DNA of 64,000 nt from Bacilli bacterium (GCA_017525855.1 JAFXSE010000002.1:55200-119199); one strand, 5' to 3'. Positions 10,943-20,346 are shown, counted from the stretch's first letter. A program made the numbers and translations. The notes: generated by a model not told the origin, from the sequence alone.

Positions 10943-11389
10943 TTATTTATTTGATGAAGTGTCGTAACCATCGATAACAATACCCATGTTACGAGCAGTT
11001 CCAGCAACTGTTTTCATAGCTGCCTCAATTGTATCGCAGTTTAAATCAGGTAATTTAATTTCTGCAACTTCACGTAATTGATCTACAGTAATTGTAGCAA
11101 CTGTTTCATTAGCACCTTTAACAGATCCTTTATTAATTTTAGCAATTTTCTTTAATAAGAAACCTGTAGGTGGAGTTTTGATTACAAAATCAAAACTTCT
11201 ATCATCATATATTGAAATTACTACTGGTAAAATGTCACCCATTTTATCACGAGTAGCATCATTATATTTTGTACAAAATTCTTGTAAGTTAATTCCTGCT
11301 GGTCCTAAAACAGTTCCAACTGGTGGAGCTGGTGTAGCTTTTCCTGCAGGTATTTGTAATTTTATTTGCTTAATTGCTTCTTTTGCCAC
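10943..11389 (-). CDS. rplK: 50S ribosomal protein L11
   Basis: L11 belongs to the GTPase-associated centre and binds 23S rRNA. The family core GKATPAPPVGTVLGPAGIN is present, and the length of about 148 residues is slightly above average. A frame starting at 11398 would place the start inside the SD, so the GTG at 11387-11389 is chosen; it lies 6 bases after GGAGGTG. It is first in the rplK-rplA unit. Confidence 0.97.
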   Translation of the reverse strand: MAKEAIKQIKLQIPAGKATPAPPVGTVLGPAGINLQEFCTKYNDATRDKMGDILPVVISIYDDRSFDFVIKTPPTGFLLKKIAKINKGSVKGANETVATITVDQLREVAEIKLPDLNCDTIEAAMKTVAGTARNMGIVIDGYDTSSNK

Positions 11390-11399
11390 GAAAAACACC

Positions 11400-11514
11400 T
11401 CCTATAATTTTTTATTTCGTTTTCGCGAGTGGTTCAAATAGCATTTATCCGCATTTAATAATTTTAATTAACTGCCTCCCACTAAATCTATATTAAAATA
11501 AATATAGCGACCTA
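11400..11514 (-). promoter_or_regulatory. Leader region of rplK-rplA (candidate L1 target)
   Basis: About 115 non-coding bases separate the promoter from rplK. The leader has a GTGGGAGG box followed by a pyrimidine-poor stretch and ACCACTCGCG. Because the first operon product pair includes L1, it may be an autoregulatory L1-binding leader. No recognised structure could be confirmed by eye. Confidence 0.4.
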
Positions 11515-11543
11515 ATAATATCATACTTTAATAATTTATGCAA
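11515..11543 (-). promoter_or_regulatory. Sigma-A promoter for rplK-rplA
   Basis: TTGCAT (11538-11543), 17 bp and TATTAT (11515-11520), lying immediately after the nusG stop. Confidence 0.75.
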
Positions 11544-11544
11544 G

Positions 11545-12078
11545 TTATATTTTTTGAATTTGACTAAGTTCTACCTCTACACTTGTCTCTTGACCAAATA
11601 AATCAACAAGTAAATTAACTTTGCTAGTTTCAAGATTAATAGAATCAACCTTACCAAGCATATCTTTAAATGGACCATCGATAATATTAACTTTAGTTCC
11701 AGGAACCAAATCCTTGTCAATATCCATTCTAGCAATTCCCATACTATTTAATATTTTATCAACTTCATATGGTTGCAAAGGTGTAGGTTTTGCTCCCTTA
11801 CCACTTGACCCAATAAATCCTGTTACACCAGGAGTATTACGAACTATATACCAAGCTTCATCACTCATAACCATTTCAACTAATATATATCCAGGAAACA
11901 TCTTTTTTTCTCTTTCTTTTTCTACTCCATTTTTTGTTTCCTTAACCTTTTCCATAGGAACAACAACTCTATAAATATAATCCTGCATTCCCATAGATTC
12001 AGCTCTCATTTCAAGCTTCTCTTTAACCTTATTTTCATGACCTGAATAAGTATTTACAACAAACCATTGTTTTTCCAT
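11545..12078 (-). CDS. nusG: Transcription termination/antitermination factor NusG
   Basis: NusG binds RNA polymerase and links it to Rho or to ribosomes. The N-terminal NGN domain (WFVVNTYSGHENKVKEKL) and the C-terminal KOW domain (VPGTKVNIIDGPFKDMLGKV) are both present. The longest frame uses an upstream TTG, but the ATG at 12076-12078 has AGGAGG six bases away and begins MEKQWFVV, giving 177 residues. It follows secE closely, as is general in bacteria. Confidence 0.98.
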   Translation of the reverse strand: MEKQWFVVNTYSGHENKVKEKLEMRAESMGMQDYIYRVVVPMEKVKETKNGVEKEREKKMFPGYILVEMVMSDEAWYIVRNTPGVTGFIGSSGKGAKPTPLQPYEVDKILNSMGIARMDIDKDLVPGTKVNIIDGPFKDMLGKVDSINLETSKVNLLVDLFGQETSVEVELSQIQKI

Positions 12079-12088
12079 AGTATTCCTC

Positions 12089-12316
12089 CTAACCAACTAA
12101 TGCATGAATTAAAGCATAAAGAGCATTTATTCCATAAAAGAATAACGAAAATACAATAACAAAAGTCAAAGTAGCAATAGAATATCTAGCTAAATCACTC
12201 TTTGTAGTCCAATGTACTCTCTTAAACTCAGTTTTAACTCCATGACAATAAGTCATAAAACTTCCCCATATACTTTTCTTTTTTTCTTCATTTTTAACTT
12301 GCTTCTTCTTCGCCAT
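12089..12316 (-). CDS. secE: Preprotein translocase subunit SecE
   Basis: SecE is the small essential clamp of the SecYEG channel. The 75-residue protein has a basic N-terminus, the conserved amphipathic segment (GVKTEFKRVHWTTKSDL) and one C-terminal membrane helix, the short single-pass form of Firmicutes. It is followed by nusG after 10 bases. Confidence 0.97.
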   Translation of the reverse strand: MAKKKQVKNEEKKKSIWGSFMTYCHGVKTEFKRVHWTTKSDLARYSIATLTFVIVFSLFFYGINALYALIHALVG

Positions 12317-12349
12317 AATTTCACCTTTTCCAAATTTTTGTAAAATAAA

Positions 12350-12401
12350 AACACTCTTTCGTGTTCACACATAAACTAACACAAACACAAAAGAATGTCA
12401 A
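12350..12401 (-). promoter_or_regulatory. Candidate promoter and leader hairpin for secE-nusG
   Basis: TTGACA (12396-12401), 17 bp and TAGTTT (12373-12378) with a TGT extended -10 overlap the end of the preceding gene. A short hairpin (AACAC-GAAAGA-GTGTT, then T-rich) at 12350-12365 follows. The weak -10 keeps confidence moderate. Confidence 0.45.
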
Positions 12402-13084
12402 GACATAAAACTAAATATTATAGGAATTATAACTCCAAGCAAAGCTATTAATATAGGAAATAAAGCAATTGAAGAAAAAGCAGCATCCCTAGTACCCCAA
12501 GTTTCATTTTTAACAGAAGCTCGCGGATCTTTCTTTATTTCACTTTTTTTAGCAAGCCTCTCCTCTTCAAATTCAGCCTCAGCCCTCATTCTATCTATTT
12601 CCTGTTTTTCCTTAGCTTCAATAAATTCACTTAAATAAACTGTAGCGCCTCTTTCGATAACTCCCCTATAATAAGGAACTACTTCTAAAGGCATGTTCTC
12701 AGCAAATAACGAAAAATTGTTTTTCAAAAATACAGGGTTTTCAGGATTGATATAACTAAGACAATTATTATAAATTCCAATCGCTAAACAAGCAGCATAA
12801 AATATATTATCATTTGCAGTGTAATTAGTAGACTCATTAGAAGAAACAACTTCTTTAAAATCTGTATCGTATTTAATTTCACCATTATTATCAATACTTT
12901 GATATATAACAATATCTTGGACCCTAAAACTATTAATTACATAATTATGTTCATGATATAGTTTTATCTTTTTATCCATACTTAAAAACATTTTTTTCAT
13001 TTCTGGAACATCTTTATCTCTACTAGAATCATACTTTTTAGCAAATTCTTCTAGAGTCATACTATTATATTTATTATTATCCAT
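12398..13084 (-). CDS. Hypothetical protein with C-terminal membrane anchor
   Basis: The protein is not recognised. About 228 residues form a soluble N-terminal region, then a charged coiled-coil-like stretch rich in Glu, Lys and Arg (about 155-195), and finally one strongly hydrophobic helix at the very C-terminus. This layout suits a tail-anchored protein facing the cytoplasm. The ATG at 13082-13084 lies 5 bases after GGTGAT; a longer GTG start would lie inside that SD. It sits between the SigH-like gene and secE, where B. subtilis carries rpmG. Confidence 0.75.
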   Translation of the reverse strand: MDNNKYNSMTLEEFAKKYDSSRDKDVPEMKKMFLSMDKKIKLYHEHNYVINSFRVQDIVIYQSIDNNGEIKYDTDFKEVVSSNESTNYTANDNIFYAACLAIGIYNNCLSYINPENPVFLKNNFSLFAENMPLEVVPYYRGVIERGATVYLSEFIEAKEKQEIDRMRAEAEFEEERLAKKSEIKKDPRASVKNETWGTRDAAFSSIALFPILIALLGVIIPIIFSFMS

Positions 13085-13129
13085 AAGTATCACCTATCTT
13101 AAGAATATTTTATTATAATTTAGAAAAAA

Positions 13130-13714
13130 TTACAATTGAAACCCGCTAATAACTAACTTATTTCTAATACTACACAAATAATAGTACACATTCTTTACAG
13201 TCATATCCAATAAAATACTGATATCTTTATTAGAAAAGCCATTATATTTTAATTCAAAAATCTGTCCTTGAACATTATTAAGAGAATTTTTAAATCTAAT
13301 AATTCTATCATAAAAACTTATATAATTATTATCAAAATTCACACTGCCAATATTTTCTAAATCAAATTCTTCACAAGAAAACAAACTCATACTCTCATTT
13401 AATATCCGATTATGAATGTTAGTCTGTTTATTTAAAAAAGAGCTTAATTTACTTTTAATACATAAGACTGCATAAGTATAAAATATACTATTCTTTTTAT
13501 CGCTAAAATGATCAATAGCATAATTTAGACCAATTAACGCCTCTTGATATACATCATCATATTCAACTCCATAATCTTTAAGTTTAGAAAAATATGAATA
13601 ACTAATACTCTTTAATATTGGCTTATATTTATCAAAAATTAAATTTTTTAAATCTGATTGATTCTCTTCTATAAGATATAAAACTTCAAAATCATTTATA
13701 TTCTTATAATCCAT
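13130..13714 (-). CDS. sigH: RNA polymerase sigma-70 family factor, probable SigH
   Basis: The 194-residue protein has a region 2 helix set (YDDVYQEALIGLNYAIDHF, then FYTYAVLCIKSKL) and a C-terminal region 4 helix-turn-helix (LKYNGFSNKDISILLDMTVKNVYYYL). Its position between rlmB and secE is the sigH position in B. subtilis. There SigH drives early sporulation and competence genes. Sequence divergence is high, so the SigH label rests mainly on synteny and on the sporulation genes nearby. Confidence 0.75.
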   Translation of the reverse strand: MDYKNINDFEVLYLIEENQSDLKNLIFDKYKPILKSISYSYFSKLKDYGVEYDDVYQEALIGLNYAIDHFSDKKNSIFYTYAVLCIKSKLSSFLNKQTNIHNRILNESMSLFSCEEFDLENIGSVNFDNNYISFYDRIIRFKNSLNNVQGQIFELKYNGFSNKDISILLDMTVKNVYYYLCSIRNKLVISGFQL

Positions 13715-13719
13715 TATTC

Positions 13720-14418
13720 CTACTTTCTATTACGGACAACTTCATATATCATAATACCTGCTGCAACACTTGCATTTAAACTGTTTACTTTTCCATACAT
13801 AGGAATTGTTGCATTAAAATCACATGACTCTCTAACTAGCCTACTCATACCATTACCTTCATTACCTATAACAAGTGCAATTTTTCCTGAATAATCAATA
13901 TTTTTAAAATCTTCGCCATCCATTACAGTACCAACTACCCAAAATCCTTTATCTTTTAATTTATTCATAGTCTGTACTAAATTACTAACTCTACAAATTT
14001 TCATTCTAGATAATGTCCCAACACTAGTTTTCATTACAGTAGCATTTATTTGAACCTCTCTATCATGAGGTATAATAATTGCATCTACACCAGCAGCTTC
14101 ACTAGTTCTAATTATAGCTCCAAAATTATGTGGATCCTCCAAATGATCCAAAATTAAAACAAATTGAATATCATGTTTCAAAATTTCATCCAAACTATAA
14201 TATTTGTAATCCGTAACATCTAATATTATACCCTGATGTAATCCATTTACAAGTTTATCCATTTCCTGCTTAGTTTTAAAAACAACAGATAAATTTAATT
14301 TTTCTAATAGTAAATTTATTTTTTTATCATTAAATCCATCTTGAATGATAATATTACGAATACTACTAACATCATTTTTTAAAATTTCCTCTGCCACATT
14401 TCTGCCATAAACTAACAT
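13720..14418 (-). CDS. rlmB: 23S rRNA (guanosine-2'-O-)-methyltransferase, TrmH/RlmB family
   Basis: This is a SPOUT-class enzyme that methylates ribose in 23S rRNA. The 232 residues have an N-terminal substrate-binding domain and the knotted C-terminal domain with LILDHLEDPHNFGAIIRTSEA, LVIGNEGNGMSRL and the final NSLNASVAAGIMIYE. It overlaps the end of mrnC by 7 bases; its SD lies inside mrnC. Confidence 0.93.
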   Translation of the reverse strand: MLVYGRNVAEEILKNDVSSIRNIIIQDGFNDKKINLLLEKLNLSVVFKTKQEMDKLVNGLHQGIILDVTDYKYYSLDEILKHDIQFVLILDHLEDPHNFGAIIRTSEAAGVDAIIIPHDREVQINATVMKTSVGTLSRMKICRVSNLVQTMNKLKDKGFWVVGTVMDGEDFKNIDYSGKIALVIGNEGNGMSRLVRESCDFNATIPMYGKVNSLNASVAAGIMIYEVVRNRK

Positions 14419-14795
14419 TTTTTTACCTCCAAAATAAGTGACATCAGTTCATTAATTCGAACATGATCACCTTTTAATTCTAAATAACCAATAACCGCCT
14501 CTAATGCAGTTGCATGTTTATACGTAATAATATCACAATTTTTTGGATGTGATCTATTCTTATAATTTCTTGCTCGTTTTACTATATCCATTTCTTCTTC
14601 AGTAAAAAAAGCTCTATCAATCAACATATTCAAAAAATTAGCTTGACTCTTGGCAGAAACATACTTAACTGACTCTTTTTGTAAAAGATCAACATATGCA
14701 ATACCTTTCAAAATTAAATGTTTCCTAATATAATCCTCATATATTGTATCTCCTAAATAAGCAAATACCAACACATTAACATTTCTTAAATCCAT
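14412..14795 (-). CDS. mrnC: Mini-ribonuclease III
   Basis: MrnC is a dimeric RNase III-like domain without a dsRNA-binding domain and matures 23S rRNA ends. The catalytic signature reads LGDTIYEDYIRKHL, and the C-terminal part contains EAVIGYLEL. The ATG at 14793-14795 is preferred over an upstream TTG. It lies between cysS and rlmB as in B. subtilis. Confidence 0.93.
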   Translation of the reverse strand: MDLRNVNVLVFAYLGDTIYEDYIRKHLILKGIAYVDLLQKESVKYVSAKSQANFLNMLIDRAFFTEEEMDIVKRARNYKNRSHPKNCDIITYKHATALEAVIGYLELKGDHVRINELMSLILEVKKC

Positions 14796-14804
14796 AAACA
14801 ACCA

Positions 14805-16196
14805 CTAAATAAGCTCGTATTTAGTTCCTTCCCTACTATCTATTAATTTAATGTTTTTTTCTAGCAATTCATCTCGAATCATATCAGCTAGTTTAAAATC
14901 TTTATCCTTTTTTGCCTTATTTCTTTCCTCAATCTTTTCAAGTATATATTTTTCTAAAACATTATCTATCTGTTTAGTGTTAATTAAATTAACCCCCAAA
15001 ACCAAATCAAAACTCTTAATTAATTCTAACTTAGTATTACCATTTACTTCACTATCCTTTAACAAATCATACAAAACAGTAATACAATTAGCAGTATTAA
15101 GATCATTACTTAATTCATCTTTAAATCTAACGTTATATAAATCAAATTTGTCATGTTGAATATCACCTGAAGCATCTAAGCTAGAAATTCTTTTTCTTAA
15201 TTTATTCAAAGTTATTTCCGCTTGTTCTAAAGCATTATATGAAAATACCAATTGTTTTCTATAATGGGAATTTAGACACATAAAACGATATGCTAACGGA
15301 TCATATCCTGCCTGTTTCAATGCTGTAACAGTAAGAATAGCACCTTTAGATTTACTCATTTTACCTGTTTCATCAAGTAAATGTTCATTATGGAACCAAT
15401 AGTTACACCACTTATGACCTAAATATGCCTCACTTTGAGCAATTTCATTTGTATGATGTGGAAAAATATTATCAACTCCACCACCATGTATATCTAAATA
15501 CTCACCTAAGTATTTTATTGATATTCCAGTACATTCAATATGCCAACCAGGATACCCTTTACCCCAAGGAGAATCCCATATTTGCTCATGGTTCTCAAAT
15601 TTACTTGTAGTAAACCACAAAGCAAAGTCAGCCTGATTTCTCTTCTTACTATCTTCTTCTACACCCTCACGAGCACCTACTACAAGTTCATCCTCTTGGT
15701 GATTAGTTAAAACATAATAATCAGATACTTTACTAATATCAAAATATACATTTCCTCCAGAAACATATGCATAGCTATCATTAATTAGTTTTGAGATTAT
15801 TTTAATATACATATCAATATTTTCAGTTGCAGGTGAAATAATATCTGGTTTTAAACAATTAACAAGATAAAAATCTTTAAAAAAGGCATCAGTATAAAAC
15901 TTAGCTATTTCCATTGCACTTTTATTTTCTCTCTTCCTAGCAACTTCCATTTTATCCAATCCAGAATCAGAGTCACTAGTCAAATGCCCAACATCTGTTA
16001 TATTCATAGCTCTTGTAACATCAAAGCCAAGATACAAAAGAGTTCTGTGTAATATATCATGACCAATATAATTACGGATGTTACCAATATGAGCATAATG
16101 ATACACAGTAGGACCACAAGTATATATTTTTACTTTACCCTTTTCATATGGTATAAAATCCTCAACTTTTCTAGTCATTGTATTAAACAGTTTCAT
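14805..16196 (-). CDS. cysS: Cysteinyl-tRNA synthetase
   Basis: This class I synthetase charges tRNA-Cys. HIGH-type signature GPTVYHYAHIGNIR and KMSKS (GKMSKSKGAILT) are both present, as are zinc ligands (Cys in YTCGPT, and GWHIECTG). The start is placed at 16194-16196, where AGAGGTGAT lies 3 bases away and the protein begins MKLFNTMTRK (463 residues). A good promoter lies just upstream, within the 3' end of clpC. It heads the cysS-mrnC-rlmB-sigH group. Confidence 0.97.
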   Translation of the reverse strand: MKLFNTMTRKVEDFIPYEKGKVKIYTCGPTVYHYAHIGNIRNYIGHDILHRTLLYLGFDVTRAMNITDVGHLTSDSDSGLDKMEVARKRENKSAMEIAKFYTDAFFKDFYLVNCLKPDIISPATENIDMYIKIISKLINDSYAYVSGGNVYFDISKVSDYYVLTNHQEDELVVGAREGVEEDSKKRNQADFALWFTTSKFENHEQIWDSPWGKGYPGWHIECTGISIKYLGEYLDIHGGGVDNIFPHHTNEIAQSEAYLGHKWCNYWFHNEHLLDETGKMSKSKGAILTVTALKQAGYDPLAYRFMCLNSHYRKQLVFSYNALEQAEITLNKLRKRISSLDASGDIQHDKFDLYNVRFKDELSNDLNTANCITVLYDLLKDSEVNGNTKLELIKSFDLVLGVNLINTKQIDNVLEKYILEKIEERNKAKKDKDFKLADMIRDELLEKNIKLIDSREGTKYELI

Positions 16197-16217
16197 ATAA
16201 TCACCTCTGCTGTCGTA

Positions 16218-16246
16218 ATTATAACACAATTAATCTAAATAGTAAA
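16218..16246 (-). promoter_or_regulatory. Sigma-A promoter for cysS operon
   Basis: TTTACT (16241-16246), 17 bp and TATAAT (16218-16223) with a TGT extended -10. The -35 lies inside the last codons of clpC. Confidence 0.75.
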
Positions 16247-18526
16247 AGAGCCCTCTTTATTTTCAAGCATATTATTCATTATTTTTACTTCAACATCATC
16301 TTCTATTATTTTATCTACTCTTCTAGCTCCAAAATCCTTATATTGTGACTTTTCAATAATTTCATCTATTATATTCTTAGAAAAACTTATATTTAAATTA
16401 AGCTTACTATATTGCTTTTTAGTGTTTTTTAATTTTTTTATTACTATCTTTTTTATAACATCATAATCAATATTTTTAAACTTAAACACTTTATCTATTC
16501 TATTAACAAATTCTATTGACAAAAAATCTTTTAAGCTTTGATTAATATTACTATTCTCATTAAATCCAATAGGATTTACAGAGCATCCTATATTAGAAGT
16601 CATAAAAATAATTACATTTTTAAAACTAATAGTTCTCCCAGCAGAATCATGAATAATACCATTATCAAAAACTTGTAAAAAGAGCTTTAAGACAGAAGGA
16701 TGAGCTTTTTCTATTTCATCGAGTAATAGAACACAATTTGGATGATTACGGACTTTTTCACAAATTGTTATATTATCATCATAACCAACATATCCAGGTG
16801 CAGATCCAACTATTTTACTAATAGAATATTCTTCCTTATATTCACTCATATCAACTCTAATAAAATTATCTTCTCCATACAATTCTTTAGCATATTCCTT
16901 AGCCAATAAAGTTTTACCAGTACCAGTTGAGCCAATCAATAAAAAAGAATAGGGCTTATTTTTACCAAAACCAAACTGAATTCTCCTTGTATAGTTTAAT
17001 AAAGAATCAATTATTTCATCCTGCCCAATTATTAAACTCTTTAAATTACTATTTAATTTTTTAAGAAGATACTTAGTTTGAGCATTTACTTCATAAATAG
17101 GTATCTTTGTTTTAATTTCTATTGTTTTAGACACCATTTTTTTAGTAATTACTACATTCCTTCTTTTTGAAATCTTTTTAAGACTATGACTGTTTAATTC
17201 TGACTCCAATCTATACTGTTCTTTTTTTAAAACAGATGCTTTTTTGAAGTCTTGCTCCTGTACAGCCCTATTCTTTTCCTCAACAATTCTTTTAATTTGA
17301 TTATTCTTTTCAGCATACAAAGAAGAACTATCCTTATATATTAAACCTGCCTTAGCACACACCTCATCCATTATGTCTATAGATTTATCTGGATTCTTTC
17401 TATTTTGAATATATCTATCAGACAGCTCTACAATATAATCAATAATAGAATCAGGAATAATGACATCATGAAAAGCTTCATATATAGGTTTCAATGATTG
17501 AAGCATCACTTTAGTTTTTTCAACACTAGGCTCATTAACAAATACTTTTTGAAATCTTCGATCCAAAGCTTTGTCTTTTTCAATAAACTGCTTATATTCC
17601 TCATTAGTAGTAGCCCCTATTATTTTAATTTTTCCACGAGCTAAACTAGGTTTTAAAATATTAGAAGCATCAATAGCGCCTTCAGCACCACCAGCACCAA
17701 CGATAGTATGTACCTCATCAATAAATAAAATAATGTTAGACTCTTCTTCGACTTCTTTAATAATCTTATTAATTCGTTCCTCAAATTCTCCTCTGTATTT
17801 AGTTCCAGAAACCAAGGACGCAATTGATATAGACAAAATTCTTTTATTTTGCAAAAATTTAGGGACCTTTCCTTCTACAATTCTTCTACTAAGTTCCTCA
17901 ACGATTGCAGTTTTACCAACACCTGCTTCACCTATTAATAAAGGATTATTCTTAGTTCTTCTAGATAATATTTCAATGACCCTTTCAACTTCTTCATCGC
18001 GATTAATAACAGGATCAATTTCTCCTGATACTACTCTTTTATTAAAATTAACCGAAAAATCATTTACTAATAGCTTTTTTTCCTTTTTACTTTTCTTAAT
18101 AATAAAACTATTACAAAAATCTTTATATATTGCATCAATATCTATATTCATACCAACTAACAACCTAATGGCAACTCCATCACCTTCTTCTAGTAGTGAC
18201 ACAAATAATTGTTCAACAGTAACTTCTTTTAAATTCTTCTCCTTAGTATCAAATATAGCATTTTGAATAATTCTCTTAAGTAACGGTGTATATAAGTACC
18301 ACATAGTAGGCTTACTTCCAGTTCCCATTATTTTAATTATTTCTTCATGAAACCTATTATAAGTAATATTATATTTATTTAATTTTTTTGTCACATTATT
18401 ATTCTCATTTGAAAGAATAGCTAGTAATAAATGTTCACTTCCAACATATGGATGATTCAACTTCATCATCTCTGATTTTGCTAATAATAAACTCTTTTGA
18501 GCTTCCTCACTAAATTTTGAAAACAT
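16235..18526 (-). CDS. clpC: ATP-dependent Clp protease ATPase subunit ClpC
   Basis: ClpC is a Hsp100 unfoldase that feeds proteins to ClpP. Order: Clp_N repeats (about 1-140), first AAA+ domain with GEAGVGKT, a middle region containing a UVR-type helix pair (EEKNRAVQEQDFKKASVLKKE), second AAA+ domain with GSTGTGKT, and a ClpB-D2-like tail. That makes it ClpC and not ClpB. The ATG at 18524-18526 is chosen because an upstream in-frame ATG touches the SD. Unlike B. subtilis there is no ctsR-mcsA-mcsB beside it. Confidence 0.95.
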   Translation of the reverse strand: MFSKFSEEAQKSLLLAKSEMMKLNHPYVGSEHLLLAILSNENNNVTKKLNKYNITYNRFHEEIIKIMGTGSKPTMWYLYTPLLKRIIQNAIFDTKEKNLKEVTVEQLFVSLLEEGDGVAIRLLVGMNIDIDAIYKDFCNSFIIKKSKKEKKLLVNDFSVNFNKRVVSGEIDPVINRDEEVERVIEILSRRTKNNPLLIGEAGVGKTAIVEELSRRIVEGKVPKFLQNKRILSISIASLVSGTKYRGEFEERINKIIKEVEEESNIILFIDEVHTIVGAGGAEGAIDASNILKPSLARGKIKIIGATTNEEYKQFIEKDKALDRRFQKVFVNEPSVEKTKVMLQSLKPIYEAFHDVIIPDSIIDYIVELSDRYIQNRKNPDKSIDIMDEVCAKAGLIYKDSSSLYAEKNNQIKRIVEEKNRAVQEQDFKKASVLKKEQYRLESELNSHSLKKISKRRNVVITKKMVSKTIEIKTKIPIYEVNAQTKYLLKKLNSNLKSLIIGQDEIIDSLLNYTRRIQFGFGKNKPYSFLLIGSTGTGKTLLAKEYAKELYGEDNFIRVDMSEYKEEYSISKIVGSAPGYVGYDDNITICEKVRNHPNCVLLLDEIEKAHPSVLKLFLQVFDNGIIHDSAGRTISFKNVIIFMTSNIGCSVNPIGFNENSNINQSLKDFLSIEFVNRIDKVFKFKNIDYDVIKKIVIKKLKNTKKQYSKLNLNISFSKNIIDEIIEKSQYKDFGARRVDKIIEDDVEVKIMNNMLENKEGSFTI

Positions 18527-18547
18527 ATTTCTCATCCCTTCTAGTCT

Positions 18548-18577
18548 ATTTTATGAATATTTTTTGCATATTGACAA
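18548..18577 (-). promoter_or_regulatory. Promoter for clpC
   Basis: TTGTCA (18572-18577) and TAAAAT (18548-18553) with an 18-bp spacer. I see no CtsR heptad repeat and no CIRCE element around it. Confidence 0.6.
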
Positions 18578-18611
18578 GAAATTATGTCCCCAAAAAAACG
18601 ACATCTTTGTA

Positions 18612-18637
18612 AAAAAAAAGATCTCAAAGAGATCTTT
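18612..18637 (-). terminator. Intrinsic terminator after the YfcC-like carrier gene
   Basis: AAAGATCTC-TTT-GAGATCTTT followed by a long T-run on the leftward transcript. Confidence 0.85.
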
Positions 18638-18644
18638 AATTCTA

Positions 18645-20246
18645 CTAAACAATTAAGAATGCTATTGTTGCAACAATTAATATTACCACCAATATTTCTA
18701 GAGCTAATTTCCAAACAGCTTTTAACCATTTGCCATAAGGAATATCTAGATAATATAAAGTAACAAGTAATACTAAACTAGTTGGTGCAACTAACATAGT
18801 AACTCCAGCTACAGCTTGGAACAATACCCAAATAACTGGATAAACACTAGTATTAGTAACTAAACTAATTAAATAAGGAATTGCACTGTTGAATATATAT
18901 AATGGATCACCATTAAATACTGTAGCAAGAATTGCAACAATAGTTGATGTGAACACATTGAATCCCTTAGTCATACCAAAAATTGCCTTATATATTGGTA
19001 ATTGGAATGGATGATATGTAACAATAACTAATCCAAAATAAACCAAAACTACTAATACTGCTGGAATTAATGCCTTTTTAGCACCTTCAACAACTCCATC
19101 AAATACATCGTCAGTTTTAACTTTATAAATCATAGCTAATATTACTGCACCAACAATTACTAATAGTGAAACATCAGTAAGAGTCCAACTACCAAATGCA
19201 TTAACATTTCCTAATAATTTACCAAATATAGGAAAGTCTACTGTTAAATTACTAACCATTGTTTTAAACACTTTAGCTTTTACTAAATATCTACCTATTA
19301 AAATAACGCTAGTAACAACAACAGCTGCTGCATCAATTATATATGCACGCTTGTTTTTCTTCTTAACAAACATTACAACATTAATTATTAATAGTAATAC
19401 TAAAAGTGCAATATAAGCAGGTACTGTGAAATCTTTAATAGCAGTAGTTGCATCATCAAATATAGTAATATTAAATACAGAACTCCATGCAGTAAAGCCT
19501 AAAATTGTACAAATAATTATTAAATCAATAACCAATACCAATGGCCATACTTTTGTATTCTTACTGTCTTTAGCATTAACTGCCTCAGGAATATATGCTT
19601 CCATCTCTTTAGTTTCTTCTTTTGTTCTCTTAGGCATCTTCTTATTTATATACCTAATAGTATTAAAAATAAGAATTGCTAGTCCTAGAACAAGAATTAT
19701 AATTTTATAAACTATTCCAGAAGTAACTTTTAAAGATAAATATGATACTAGAATACTAGTATTATTGTAAGCAAATGTTGTACCCATAAAACCTACAAGC
19801 ACACCACCTACAGTAGTTAAAGCTGCCACTATTTTATCGTAGCCCATAACTAAGACTAAAGATATAATAAATGGAAATACCAATAACAATGCTGTTTGTA
19901 ATCCACAGAATGAAGTAAAGACAGCTAAAATAATCATAATTGCAGATATAGCTAGTTTTTCTTTACCTTTGAAAGATTTTGCTAATTTATCAATTAACAA
20001 TCTATAAGCACTAATTTTATTAAGTACACCATAAAACATTCCAATTGCAAATACATATAATGCTATATATCCAAAATATGAAATAGCAGTTGTTGGATAT
20101 GAAAATATATCAAATAGTCCCATTTGAACACGTCCTTGATCAACATAACCACCAGAATAGTAAGCAGAAGTAAATAACCAACTAAGTACTAAAAAAGTAA
20201 GCAATGTTATAAGAACAACTTTTAATGTATTATGTTTCTTCATCAT
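18645..20246 (-). CDS. YfcC/DcuC-family membrane carrier
   Basis: This 533-residue protein has about 12-13 hydrophobic helices. The segment FPFIISLVLVMGYDKIVAA followed by a glycine-rich helix resembles the P-loop-free core of the YfcC/DcuC (IT superfamily) carriers. Those move dicarboxylates, amino acids or peptides with ions. The substrate cannot be read from sequence. A strong SD (GGGAGGAG) precedes two adjacent ATGs. The gene is single, flanked by its own terminator, and is not part of the conserved origin gene set, so it may be a later insertion. Confidence 0.75.
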   Translation of the reverse strand: MMKKHNTLKVVLITLLTFLVLSWLFTSAYYSGGYVDQGRVQMGLFDIFSYPTTAISYFGYIALYVFAIGMFYGVLNKISAYRLLIDKLAKSFKGKEKLAISAIMIILAVFTSFCGLQTALLLVFPFIISLVLVMGYDKIVAALTTVGGVLVGFMGTTFAYNNTSILVSYLSLKVTSGIVYKIIILVLGLAILIFNTIRYINKKMPKRTKEETKEMEAYIPEAVNAKDSKNTKVWPLVLVIDLIIICTILGFTAWSSVFNITIFDDATTAIKDFTVPAYIALLVLLLIINVVMFVKKKNKRAYIIDAAAVVVTSVILIGRYLVKAKVFKTMVSNLTVDFPIFGKLLGNVNAFGSWTLTDVSLLVIVGAVILAMIYKVKTDDVFDGVVEGAKKALIPAVLVVLVYFGLVIVTYHPFQLPIYKAIFGMTKGFNVFTSTIVAILATVFNGDPLYIFNSAIPYLISLVTNTSVYPVIWVLFQAVAGVTMLVAPTSLVLLVTLYYLDIPYGKWLKAVWKLALEILVVILIVATIAFLIV

Positions 20247-20312
20247 CTTCTCCTCCCAATATCATTATACTATAATCACCACATTTTACAAGAGTTTTGG
20301 CGCTTTTTACCA

Positions 20313-20346
20313 AAAAAAAGAAGATATTAATCCTTAATATCTTCTT
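20313..20346 (-). terminator. Intrinsic terminator overlapping the lysS 3' end
   Basis: AAGAAGATATTAA pairs with TTAATATCTTCTT around the lysS stop, followed by a T-run. Confidence 0.85.

Noticed and set aside
17571..18266. 231-codon open frame on the + strand opposite clpC
   Set aside because: It is the antisense shadow of clpC; no SD and no protein-like domain.
18541..18729. 62-codon frame overlapping the 3' end of the YfcC-like gene
   Set aside because: It runs through the terminator and has no ribosome-binding site.
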